Of a stretch of DNA of 6,104 nt, positions 1 through 6,072 are shown in pieces. The stretch is from contig CAIMXN010000182.1 of NCBI GenBank assembly GCA_903845455.1, positions 1-6,104 on the forward strand, written 5' to 3'. Below the pieces are notes generated by a model, which was given only the letters and a program-made list of their open reading frames with translations, ran no database searches and was not told where the DNA came from. The first letter of the stretch is position 1, and every line of letters begins with the position of its first letter. The position numbers and the translations under genes are program-made. Source of the stretch: an uncultured beta proteobacterium. GTDB taxonomy: Bacteria; Pseudomonadota; Gammaproteobacteria; Burkholderiales; Burkholderiaceae.

Positions 1-444
1 ACTAGTAGCCATGGTGAGCCGACAATCTTACAGAGATGTAAGGGTGGTTTTCTGAGTGAAGCGAGCATGTTGGCAGATGTTTATCACTGTGATGCCATTG
101 CGACTCACAATGGACAAGCAATCACCCTTCCCATTAAATCTCTAAGAGATGGATTAGTTGATAGCAAGTTCTCACTTAAATGGGTGCAACTTCTCAGCAA
201 AGAGATCATGCGCCTTCGAACCCAATCTGAACGATTGAGTCTTAAAGATATTCGAAGCAAACTAATCCACCTTATTGAGACAGAAGGTAAACAGGGTGTC
301 TTAACACTTCAATCTGATTTTAAATCGATGGCTTCAGAGATTGGGGTGACGCATGAGGCTTTATATAGGGCCATTGCCACATTAGAGACCGAGGGAATTC
401 TCAAAAAATCTTCGCACAGTCTGCAGCTAATAAAAATGAAGTGA
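1..444 (+). CDS. Crp/Fnr-family transcriptional regulator, 5'-truncated by the window edge
   Basis: The reading frame is open from base 1 to the TGA at 442-444 and gives 147 residues; the true start lies upstream of the window. An internal ATG at 67 is not the start, because the codons before it continue the same fold (GGFLSEAS). The first part matches the end of a cyclic-nucleotide-binding-type beta-roll, with a GxxxSEASxxxxxYHCDAIA pattern typical of Crp/Fnr proteins. A long dimerisation helix follows at about residues 55-75, then a winged helix-turn-helix at about 107-136 (DFKSMASEIGVTHEALYRAI, then LETEGIL in the wing). It is a DNA-binding transcription factor of the Crp/Fnr superfamily. 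No cysteine cluster suggesting an Fnr-type Fe-S sensor is visible in this part, but the N-terminus is missing, so the ligand cannot be stated. The gene converges on the isc operon, and no functional link is shown by the sequence. Confidence 0.88.
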   Translation, partial: TSSHGEPTILQRCKGGFLSEASMLADVYHCDAIATHNGQAITLPIKSLRDGLVDSKFSLKWVQLLSKEIMRLRTQSERLSLKDIRSKLIHLIETEGKQGVLTLQSDFKSMASEIGVTHEALYRAIATLETEGILKKSSHSLQLIKMK

Positions 445-482
445 TAAATTTCAAGCTACACCACTATTAAATACCGTGACCA

Positions 483-514
483 GAGAAGAAAAAAGCCACC
501 CCGAAGGATGGCTT
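483..514 (-). terminator. Rho-independent terminator of the isc operon
   Basis: Read on the minus strand, AAGCCA (514-509) pairs with TGGCTT (498-493). The stem continues after one A/C mismatch with CC/GG closing a TTCG tetraloop (505-502). It is followed directly by a T-rich run, TTTTCTTCT (492-484). A C(UUCG)G loop is an exceptionally stable RNA hairpin cap, and the T tract lies on the correct side for transcripts coming from fdx, 133 bases after its stop codon. In the plus direction the same hairpin is followed only by TAAATAAATCT, so it would be a weak terminator at best for the convergent Crp-family gene. Confidence 0.88.
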
Positions 515-543
515 AAATAAATCTATGGAGGTACTACTAAAGA

Positions 544-627
544 ATGAACTACAGCTTCATATTAGTCCTGTACTTGTCAGCAATTTATTTCAATGGTGCG
601 ATTAAGGTGCCTAATGCACCAATTTAA
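544..627 (+). CDS. Possible 27-residue hydrophobic small protein (doubtful)
   Basis: An ATG at 544 opens a frame of 27 codons ending at TAA 625-627. The peptide starts MNYSFILVLYLSAIYF and ends NAPI, so it has a hydrophobic stretch of about 14 residues near the N-terminus, as in a very small membrane peptide or a signal-peptide remnant. A GGAGG (527-531) lies 12 bases upstream, which is strong in sequence but rather far from the ATG. An overlapping frame from ATG 525 (26 codons) shares the region and shows no recognisable feature. I recognise no family. It may be a real small protein, a decayed remnant of a longer secreted protein, or chance. No plus-strand promoter is evident, and the frame lies in the 3' untranslated region of the opposing isc transcript. 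Confidence 0.22.
   Translation: MNYSFILVLYLSAIYFNGAIKVPNAPI
606..620. repeat. Small perfect inverted repeat in the fdx 3' region
   Basis: GGTGC (606-610) and GCACC (616-620) form a perfect 5-bp stem around a 5-base loop. It sits 27 bases beyond the fdx stop on the minus strand and has no T tract after it in either direction, so it is not a terminator by itself. It could fold in the 3' untranslated region of the isc mRNA ahead of the real terminator, or be chance. Confidence 0.35.
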
Positions 628-646
628 TGCATGTATGCGCTTTACT

Positions 647-985
647 TTAGTGATTCTCTTTAGCGTGGTTAATCGAATACTTTGGAATCTCAATGACCAG
701 ATCTTCACGAGCCACGATTGCCTGGCAAGAAAGGCGTGACTGAGGGTTTAAGCCCCAAGCTCGATCGAGCATATCTTCCTCGTTTTCATCAGGTAGATTG
801 AGGCTATTAAGCCCTTCTCTAACGATTACGTGACAAGTAGTGCAAGCACACACCATATCGCAGGCGTGCTCAATCGGAATATCATTCTCTAATAAAGCCT
901 CACAAATCGAGGTACCTGGGGCAACTTCAACTACCGCGCCATCTGGGCAATATTCACTATGAGGAAGAACAACGATTTGGGTCAT
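647..985 (-). CDS. fdx: ISC-type [2Fe-2S] ferredoxin
   Basis: This is an adrenodoxin-type [2Fe-2S] ferredoxin of the ISC pathway. In this family it donates electrons to the IscS/IscU machinery during cluster assembly in the cytoplasm. The protein is 112 residues, the usual length. The cluster ligands are Cys42, Cys48, Cys51 and Cys87, in the patterns HACDMVCACTTCHV and RLSCQAIV. The extra Cys46 between the first two ligands is also found in the E. coli protein. The MTQIVVLPH start agrees with family N-termini. It is the last gene of the operon, 29 bp after hscA, and no clear Shine-Dalgarno precedes it, which suggests reliance on coupling or on an unstructured leader. No iscX follows it; the terminator comes 133 bases later. 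Identification is firm. Confidence 0.97.
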   Translation of the reverse strand: MTQIVVLPHSEYCPDGAVVEVAPGTSICEALLENDIPIEHACDMVCACTTCHVIVREGLNSLNLPDENEEDMLDRAWGLNPQSRLSCQAIVAREDLVIEIPKYSINHAKENH

Positions 986-1014
986 AACTGGGTTTCTAAG
1001 GGTTTTGATAACTA

Positions 1015-2880
1015 CTAGATTTCTGCAACATTCTTGCCAGCCAACGCTTTTTGAATGCTGGCATTCATACGCATCTGGGCAAATTCATCAGTTGCTTTAG
1101 CGGCCTGGTCAACGGCTTTACGAACCACTGCGCTATCAGTTTCTTCTTTTAGAATCTTTTGCAGTATCACCATCTCTTGATCAATAACCGCTTGTTCTTC
1201 TGTATTGAGTAAAGCGCGATCACTATCTAATGCAGTCTGTACGGCATCCAATAAACGCTGCGCATTAACCTGCTCTTCTCGCAAGGATCTAGACAACAAA
1301 TCCTCTTTGGCAGAAGCAAACCCATCTTGTAACATGCGAGTGATCTCAGCATCAGTTAAACCATAGGAAGGTTTGATGTCAATTGAAGCTTGCACCCCAG
1401 AGCCCTGCTCTGTAGCGCTCACTGATAACAAACCATCAGCATCCACTTGAAAGGTCACCCGAATTCGGGCTGCACCAGCAGCCATTGGCGGAATGCCACG
1501 CAATTCAAAGCGACCCAAAGAGCGGCAGTCTTGTACTAACTCACGCTCACCCTGCACTACTTGAATTGCTAATGCAGTCTGACCATCTTTAAAGGTTGTG
1601 AAATCCTGAGCACGTGCAAACGGAATCGGCGTATTGCGAGGAATAATCTTCTCTACTAAACCACCCATAGTTTCAATACCCAAAGAGAGTGGAATCACAT
1701 CCAATAAGAGCCACTCATCATCTTTACTTTGATTACCAGCCAGCAGGTCAGCTTGCATCGCAGCACCTAAAGCAACTACTTGATCAGGATTGAGGTTGTT
1801 TAAAGGTTTGGTGCCAAAGAGTTCACCGACGGCACGCTGCACATTAGGCATGCGCGTTGCGCCACCCACCATCACCACGCCTTTAATCTCATCAGCCTTA
1901 AGACCCGCATCACGCAAAGCCTTTTTCACTGCAATCAATGTCTTGTTCACTAAGTTCTGAGTAATCTCAAAGAACTGGGCCTGACTCACACCAACATTGA
2001 CCACTGTGCCATCAGACAAAGTCTCATGTACACGAGCCAATGGATTGTGACTAAGGAGTTCTTTTGCATGCCTGCAAGCTTGCAACAAAGTGCGATGATC
2101 ATGCACAGATATCGGGGGGAGCTTAGCCTGTTCGACAACCCAGCAATATAAACGGTGATCAAAGTCATCACCACCTAATGCCGAGTCCCCACCAGTAGAG
2201 AGCACCTCAAACACACCCTTAGTCATTCTCAAAATAGAAATGTCGAAGGTGCCACCACCCAAGTCATAAACAGCATAGATGCCCTCAGAAGCATTATCTA
2301 AACCATAAGCGATGGCTGCGGCAGTTGGCTCGTTCAATAGACGCAACACTTCAATACCCGCCAACTTGGCTGCGTCTTTAGTAGCTTGACGCTGTGCATC
2401 ATCAAAGTAAGCGGGAACGGTAATCACCGCACCAACGATGTCATCAGAAACAGAATCCTCAGCTAATTGACGTAAGCGTGCCAGAATTTCCGCAGAAACC
2501 TCAATTGGACTCTTATCCCCGGCAACCGTTCTTAATTTCAGCATGCCTGGTTCATCTACGAAATCGTAGGGAGCACTTTCGATATGCTCAACATCTAGTA
2601 AGCCGCGTCCCATAAAACGTTTTACAGAAACAATCGTGTTCTTCGGATCAGAAACAACACTCTCAAGAGCTTCAAAACCAGCTTGAGTTCTGCCATTTGG
2701 CAAATAACGCACTACCGAAGGAAGTAATTCTCTGCCCTGAGCATCCGGCAACACTTTAGGTAGGGCATCTCTAACGATAGCTACTAATGAATTCGTGGTT
2801 CCCAAATCAATACCTACAGCAATACGGCGTTGATGTGGAGCAAGAGATTTACCGGGTTCGGAGATTTGTAATAAGGCCAT
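1015..2880 (-). CDS. hscA: Fe-S assembly chaperone HscA (Hsp70 family)
   Basis: HscA is a specialised Hsp70 ATPase that binds the LPPVK motif of IscU and, with HscB, promotes cluster transfer from the scaffold. The protein has 621 residues, close to the usual 616 or so. The nucleotide-binding domain spans about 20-385, with phosphate-1 motif GIDLGTTNS (23-31), VPAYFDDAQRQATKDAA (155-171), LNEPTAAAIAYG (182-193), phosphate-2 motif DLGGGTFD (206-213) and adenosine motif VVMVGGATRMP (335-345). The interdomain linker DVIPLSLGIE is at 394-403. The beta-sandwich substrate domain runs to about 505, followed by a helical lid. The MALLQISEPG N-terminus is typical of HscA rather than DnaK and fixes the start. 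It starts 17 bp after hscB stops and lacks an obvious Shine-Dalgarno, consistent with coupled translation. Identification is firm. Confidence 0.98.
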   Translation of the reverse strand: MALLQISEPGKSLAPHQRRIAVGIDLGTTNSLVAIVRDALPKVLPDAQGRELLPSVVRYLPNGRTQAGFEALESVVSDPKNTIVSVKRFMGRGLLDVEHIESAPYDFVDEPGMLKLRTVAGDKSPIEVSAEILARLRQLAEDSVSDDIVGAVITVPAYFDDAQRQATKDAAKLAGIEVLRLLNEPTAAAIAYGLDNASEGIYAVYDLGGGTFDISILRMTKGVFEVLSTGGDSALGGDDFDHRLYCWVVEQAKLPPISVHDHRTLLQACRHAKELLSHNPLARVHETLSDGTVVNVGVSQAQFFEITQNLVNKTLIAVKKALRDAGLKADEIKGVVMVGGATRMPNVQRAVGELFGTKPLNNLNPDQVVALGAAMQADLLAGNQSKDDEWLLLDVIPLSLGIETMGGLVEKIIPRNTPIPFARAQDFTTFKDGQTALAIQVVQGERELVQDCRSLGRFELRGIPPMAAGAARIRVTFQVDADGLLSVSATEQGSGVQASIDIKPSYGLTDAEITRMLQDGFASAKEDLLSRSLREEQVNAQRLLDAVQTALDSDRALLNTEEQAVIDQEMVILQKILKEETDSAVVRKAVDQAAKATDEFAQMRMNASIQKALAGKNVAEI

Positions 2881-2897
2881 GGTCTGTTAGTTTAAAG

Positions 2898-3437
2898 CTA
2901 AGCCAAAGCCGAGATAGTGTCATCCAACTCAATAGCAAACTTATCAATGAAGAGTAAACCCCTTAATAGCTCGGCAGCCCGCTGATAGTTCTTGGCAGCA
3001 TCAATGGCTTGAACCACTTCAGTAATGGTTTCCTGCTTGACTTGGTCGACTTCGTCCATCAGCACTTCAAGGCTAGGCAGGTCTTCTGCTAGCTCATCCA
3101 AGCTCTCGCGCCATTCCATCTGCTTCATTAAGAATGCAGCAGGCATCGCAGTATTGGTTTCTAATTTCGCATCCACGCCATGCAGTTGACAAAGATAAAG
3201 GCCGCGTTGGATTGGGTTCTTCAGTGTTTGATATGCCGTATTAGCAAAAGTTGCCATTTGCATCGCTAGGCGTTGCTCGGTATCACTGCCACGAGCATAG
3301 CGATCAGGGTGAACTTCTTTCTGAATGGCTAGATAAGCCTGGTCCAAGACAGGCAAATCGATTTGGAATTGCTGATTTAAACCAAAAAAGCGAAAGTAAT
3401 CGTCAGACGCGGAAGGATTCGCCACAACCACACTCAT
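2898..3437 (-). CDS. hscB: Fe-S assembly J-domain co-chaperone HscB
   Basis: HscB is the J-protein partner that delivers IscU to HscA and stimulates its ATPase. The protein has 179 residues from the ATG at 3437. The J-domain covers about residues 13-85, starting at DYFRFFGL, with the HPD tripeptide at 43-45 (EVHPDRYARG). The C-terminal three-helix domain carries the IscU-contact stretch AFLMKQMEWRESLDEL (101-116), which matches the FLMEQLELREELDE region of E. coli HscB. The chosen ATG lies inside iscA and gives a 35-bp overlap. The first 12 residues (MSVVVANPSASD) are extra relative to E. coli, which starts at MDYF. GTG codons 3 and 5 are possible alternative starts, but no start codon exists between the iscA stop and the J-domain, so some overlap is unavoidable. 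No Shine-Dalgarno is evident for any of them. The function is firm; the exact start is not. Confidence 0.95.
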   Translation of the reverse strand: MSVVVANPSASDDYFRFFGLNQQFQIDLPVLDQAYLAIQKEVHPDRYARGSDTEQRLAMQMATFANTAYQTLKNPIQRGLYLCQLHGVDAKLETNTAMPAAFLMKQMEWRESLDELAEDLPSLEVLMDEVDQVKQETITEVVQAIDAAKNYQRAAELLRGLLFIDKFAIELDDTISALA

Positions 3438-3726
3438 CTTTTACGTTTGGATTTTGAAACTTAAATCCCTCGTTCAAACCCTCACGTACAAAATCTAATT
3501 CTGTACCATCCAAATAAGCCAAACTTTTAGGGTCAATAAAGACCGTAATGCCATTGGACTCAAACACCGCATCTTCAGGGGCGGCTTCATCAACATACTC
3601 CAATTGATAAGCCAAGCCAGAGCAACCTGTAGTGCGAACGCCTAAACGTAAGCCACAGCCTTTGCCACGCTTGTCTAAGTTGCGTTGAACGTGTTGCGCT
3701 GCTTTATCGGTTAAGGTAATTGCCAT
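3403..3726 (-). CDS. iscA: A-type Fe-S carrier protein IscA
   Basis: IscA is an A-type carrier or alternative scaffold that receives iron or Fe-S clusters and passes them to target proteins, particularly [4Fe-4S] enzymes. The protein is 107 residues, the family's normal length. The three conserved ligands are present: Cys35 in TTGCSGLAY, and Cys99 and Cys101 in ECGCGES near the C-terminus. The family motif GLRLGVRTTGCSG starts at residue 25. Cys24 is an additional non-family cysteine. The MAITLTDKAA start is typical and lies 19 bp after the iscU stop, without a clear Shine-Dalgarno. The last 35 bp of the gene overlap the start of hscB in another frame. Within the A-type family, the place between iscU and hscB marks it as IscA rather than ErpA or SufA. 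Confidence 0.97.
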   Translation of the reverse strand: MAITLTDKAAQHVQRNLDKRGKGCGLRLGVRTTGCSGLAYQLEYVDEAAPEDAVFESNGITVFIDPKSLAYLDGTELDFVREGLNEGFKFQNPNVKDECGCGESFRV

Positions 3727-3745
3727 GATGTATTTAGTTTTTTAC

Positions 3746-4132
3746 TTAATTTACTGGGTGTTTTTCTTTGTAATCCGCTACTGCTGCCTTGATAGCATCT
3801 TCGGCCAAGATGGAGCAGTGAATCTTCACAGGTGGCAAAGCCAATTCTTCAGCAATCAAAGAGTTTTTAATTTCTAGCGCTTGATCCAAAGTCTTGCCCT
3901 TCACCCACTCGGTGACGAGTGATGAAGAAGCAATTGCAGAACCACAGCCGTAGGTCTTAAATTTTGCATCCTCAATCACACCTTGATCATTTACGCGGAT
4001 CTGCAATTTCATGACGTCGCCGCATGCGGGCGCACCCACCATGCCAGTGCCTACGTTGTCATCGCCCTTAGCAAAGGAACCTACGTTGCGGGGATTTTCA
4101 TAATGATCGATTACTTTGTCGCTATATGCCAT
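3746..4132 (-). CDS. iscU: Fe-S cluster assembly scaffold IscU
   Basis: IscU is the scaffold on which the [2Fe-2S] cluster is built from iron and the sulphur donated by IscS. The protein is 128 residues, matching the family. The cluster-binding residues are Cys37 (APACGDVM), Asp39, Cys63 (YGCGSAIASSS), His105 and Cys106 (KIHCS). The HscA recognition motif LPPVK sits at 99-103. The AYSDKVIDHYENPRNVGSF N-terminus is typical and fixes the ATG at 4132. The gene begins 29 bp after iscS, with only a purine-rich stretch (AAAGAGAAAA) as a possible weak ribosome binding site. No substitution of a key residue is seen. Identification is firm. Confidence 0.98.
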   Translation of the reverse strand: MAYSDKVIDHYENPRNVGSFAKGDDNVGTGMVGAPACGDVMKLQIRVNDQGVIEDAKFKTYGCGSAIASSSLVTEWVKGKTLDQALEIKNSLIAEELALPPVKIHCSILAEDAIKAAVADYKEKHPVN

Positions 4133-4161
4133 GGTATTTTCTCTTTATCTTTTCAATATTC

Positions 4162-5421
4162 TTAGTGAGCAGCCCACTGAATCGTGCTCAGATCGATTCC
4201 ATCTTTAAACATTTCCCACAATGGTGAGAGTTCACGCAACTTGGCAATCTTCTCTTTTACCAAATTGATCGTGAAATCCACTTCTTCTTCAGTTGTGAAC
4301 CGTCCCAATGTAAAACGAATGGAGCTATGCGCCAATTCATCATTACGACCTAAGGCGCGCAATACATAAGAAGGCTCCAATGAAGCAGAAGTGCAAGCAG
4401 AACCGGATGAGATTGCTAAGTCTTTCAAGGCCATCAACATCGATTCACCTTCAACATAGTTAAAGCTGATATTGAGGTTATGTGGAACACGATGATCCAT
4501 GTCGCCATTGACATAAACCTCTTCAATATCTTTCAAACCAGCTAATAATCGATCACGTAAGGCGCGGATACGTTTATTTTCTTCTGCCATTTCAATACGG
4601 GCAATGCGGAAAGCTTCACCCATACCAACAATTTGGTGAACAGCTAATGTGCCAGAACGCATACCGCGCTCATGCCCACCACCATGAATCTGTGCTTCAA
4701 TCCGAATCCTTGGTTTACGACGCACGAATAAAGCGCCAGCCCCTTTTGGACCATAAGTCTTATGCGCAGAAAAACTCATCAAATCTACTTTGAGCTTTTC
4801 TAAATCAATTTCTACCTTGCCAGTAGCCTGTGCTGCATCCACATGAAAAATCACACCCCGTGAACGGCACAACTCACCAATACGCGGAATATCTTGTACA
4901 ACACCAATTTCATTATTGACCATCATCACTGACAAAATGATGGTACCAGGCGTCATTACTTTTTCAAGTTGTTCAAAGTCGATCAAGCCATTAGGCAATA
5001 CATCTAAATAAGTCACTTCATAGCCTTCGCGCTCTAGCTCACGACAGGTATCTAAAGTAGCTTTATGTTCGGTCTTGATAGTGATGATGTGCTTGCCCTT
5101 ATCTTTATAGAAATGGGCGGCGCCTTTTAACGCTAAGTTAATACTTTCAGTAGCGCCACTTGTCCAGACGATCTCCCTTGGATCGGCATGTACCAATTGA
5201 GCTACTTCTGAACGCGCCCACTCGACAGCCTCTTCCGCAGCCCAGCCATAAGCATGACTACGGGATGCGGCATTACCAAATTGCTCGCGCAAATAAGGCA
5301 ACATTTTGTCGACCACACGCGGATCAATCGGTGTGGTGGCTGAATAATCCATATATACCGGGAAGTGCTTGGGACTAAACATCGGAACCGGTTGCGCTGG
5401 AATGTCTTGTGGTGCGTTCAT
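4162..5421 (-). CDS. iscS: Cysteine desulfurase IscS
   Basis: IscS is a pyridoxal-phosphate enzyme that converts L-cysteine to L-alanine and carries the released sulphur as a persulfide. It feeds IscU and, in the family, also tRNA thiolation and other sulphur acceptors. The protein is 419 residues. The PLP lysine is Lys221 (SFSAHKTYGPKG), with His119 (KTEHKA), Asp195 and Gln198 (HVDAAQATGK) at the cofactor site. The persulfide-forming Cys343 lies in SSGSACTSAS. Numbering runs 15 ahead of E. coli IscS because of an N-terminal extension (MNAPQDIPAQ...) before PVYMDYSATTP. Met14 is an alternative start that would remove most of it. Neither has a strong Shine-Dalgarno, but the upstream ATG follows iscR by 31 bp and gives a MNAP start of the kind I recall in related beta-proteobacteria. 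The C-terminus (SPLWEMFKDGIDL...QWAAH) matches the IscU-binding tail. Ala51 in FGNAASRSH replaces a usually conserved Pro. Confidence 0.98.
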   Translation of the reverse strand: MNAPQDIPAQPVPMFSPKHFPVYMDYSATTPIDPRVVDKMLPYLREQFGNAASRSHAYGWAAEEAVEWARSEVAQLVHADPREIVWTSGATESINLALKGAAHFYKDKGKHIITIKTEHKATLDTCRELEREGYEVTYLDVLPNGLIDFEQLEKVMTPGTIILSVMMVNNEIGVVQDIPRIGELCRSRGVIFHVDAAQATGKVEIDLEKLKVDLMSFSAHKTYGPKGAGALFVRRKPRIRIEAQIHGGGHERGMRSGTLAVHQIVGMGEAFRIARIEMAEENKRIRALRDRLLAGLKDIEEVYVNGDMDHRVPHNLNISFNYVEGESMLMALKDLAISSGSACTSASLEPSYVLRALGRNDELAHSSIRFTLGRFTTEEEVDFTINLVKEKIAKLRELSPLWEMFKDGIDLSTIQWAAH

Positions 5422-5452
5422 GATTAACTTATAAAAATTAGCTTGCTAGCGT

Positions 5453-6022
5453 TTAGCCTTGCTGAGCCAGATTAAAAACGGAGTTCACGAGAGGTCTCTT
5501 TGGAGTAATCTCTTTTTTTTCTACTACTGCTGGTGTTGGCTTCACTGACTTCGCACCTTCAATTTTGATTTTCTTGTGACGCAGATCATGCAGCACAATA
5601 CCGCGCCCTTCTTGTTGCTGAACTAAATCACGTAAAGAAACTGAGCTGAGGTATTCAACCATTTTGGAATTCAGGTTTGTCCATAGATCATGCGTCATAC
5701 AGCGACCATGATTTTCTTCATCACTATGACAATTTCCTTTGCCACCGCATTGGGTTGCATCCAAAGGCTCATCCACGGCAACAATGATGTCAGCCACGCT
5801 GATTTCATTCGCTTTACGGGCCAGGGTGTATCCACCTCCAGGACCACGAGTGCTCTCCACAATATTGAAACGGCGTAATTTGCCGAACAACTGCTCTAAG
5901 TAAGAGAGTGAAATTTTTTGTCTTTGGCTAATTCCAGCCAGCGTTACAGGACCATGCGTTTCACGCAGGGCTAAATCGATCATTGCAGTTACAGCAAAAC
6001 GGCCTTTAGTTGTAAGTCTCAT
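5453..6022 (-). CDS. iscR: Rrf2-family [2Fe-2S]-responsive regulator IscR
   Basis: IscR is the Rrf2-family transcription factor that, in its [2Fe-2S] form, represses the isc operon. The protein is 189 residues, longer than the 162 of E. coli. The winged helix-turn-helix runs from MRLTTKGRFAVTAMIDLAL to the wing STRGPGGGYTLAR (57-69), and Glu43 sits in the recognition helix (SYLEQLFGKLRR). The cluster ligands are Cys92, Cys98, Cys108 and His111 (QCGGKGNC...GRCMTHDLW). The spacing is CX5CX9CX2H, against CX5CX5CX2H in E. coli, so the loop has four extra residues. Residues from about 150 form a basic, Pro- and Lys-rich tail ending in NSVFNLAQQG, encoded across an A8 tract. The ATG at 6022 is supported by an AAGGTG ribosome binding site and by the conserved N-terminus. 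It is the first gene of the operon and lies just after a type 1 IscR operator. Confidence 0.97.
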   Translation of the reverse strand: MRLTTKGRFAVTAMIDLALRETHGPVTLAGISQRQKISLSYLEQLFGKLRRFNIVESTRGPGGGYTLARKANEISVADIIVAVDEPLDATQCGGKGNCHSDEENHGRCMTHDLWTNLNSKMVEYLSSVSLRDLVQQQEGRGIVLHDLRHKKIKIEGAKSVKPTPAVVEKKEITPKRPLVNSVFNLAQQG

Positions 6023-6026
6023 ATGT

Positions 6027-6032
6027 CACCTT
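6027..6032 (-). promoter_or_regulatory. Ribosome binding site of iscR
   Basis: AAGGTG on the minus strand, four bases (ACAT) before the ATG at 6022, with about five to seven bases from the core of the motif to the start. It fixes the iscR start. It is the only clear Shine-Dalgarno in the operon, since the downstream genes have only weak or no matches. Confidence 0.75.
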
Positions 6033-6072
6033 GGTAATGGATTGTTATGGACAGCTAACAGTCGAATCGGTA

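Noticed and set aside
1..14. ACTAGT and CCATGG restriction-site-like bases at the left edge
   Set aside because: The reading frame continues the Crp/Fnr fold from base 1 without a break, so there is no sign of a vector junction.
2066..2084. GCATGC followed by the perfect palindrome TGCAAGCTTGCA, resembling a cloning polylinker
   Set aside because: It is in frame within HscA (LLQACRHAKELL) and the protein continues normally on both sides, so it is native coding sequence rather than vector.
1986..2174. 62-codon minus-strand open frame inside hscA
   Set aside because: It lies in another frame fully inside the conserved hscA coding sequence, has no ribosome binding site and no recognisable protein pattern.
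3251..3457. 68-codon plus-strand open frame opposite hscB and iscA
   Set aside because: It is antisense to two firmly identified genes, and its low-complexity polar sequence fits a by-product of their codons.
3983..4165. 60-codon plus-strand open frame opposite iscU
   Set aside because: It is antisense to the conserved iscU N-terminal half, with no supporting start signal or family match.
4184..4369. 61-codon plus-strand open frame opposite the iscS 3' end
   Set aside because: It is a shadow of the conserved IscS C-terminus, with no independent evidence.
5160..5378. 72-codon plus-strand open frame opposite the iscS 5' end
   Set aside because: It is antisense to conserved IscS codons and resembles no protein family.
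5690..5878. 62-codon plus-strand open frame opposite iscR
   Set aside because: It is antisense to the IscR cluster-binding region. The hydrophobic start is explained by the complement of acidic and polar codons.
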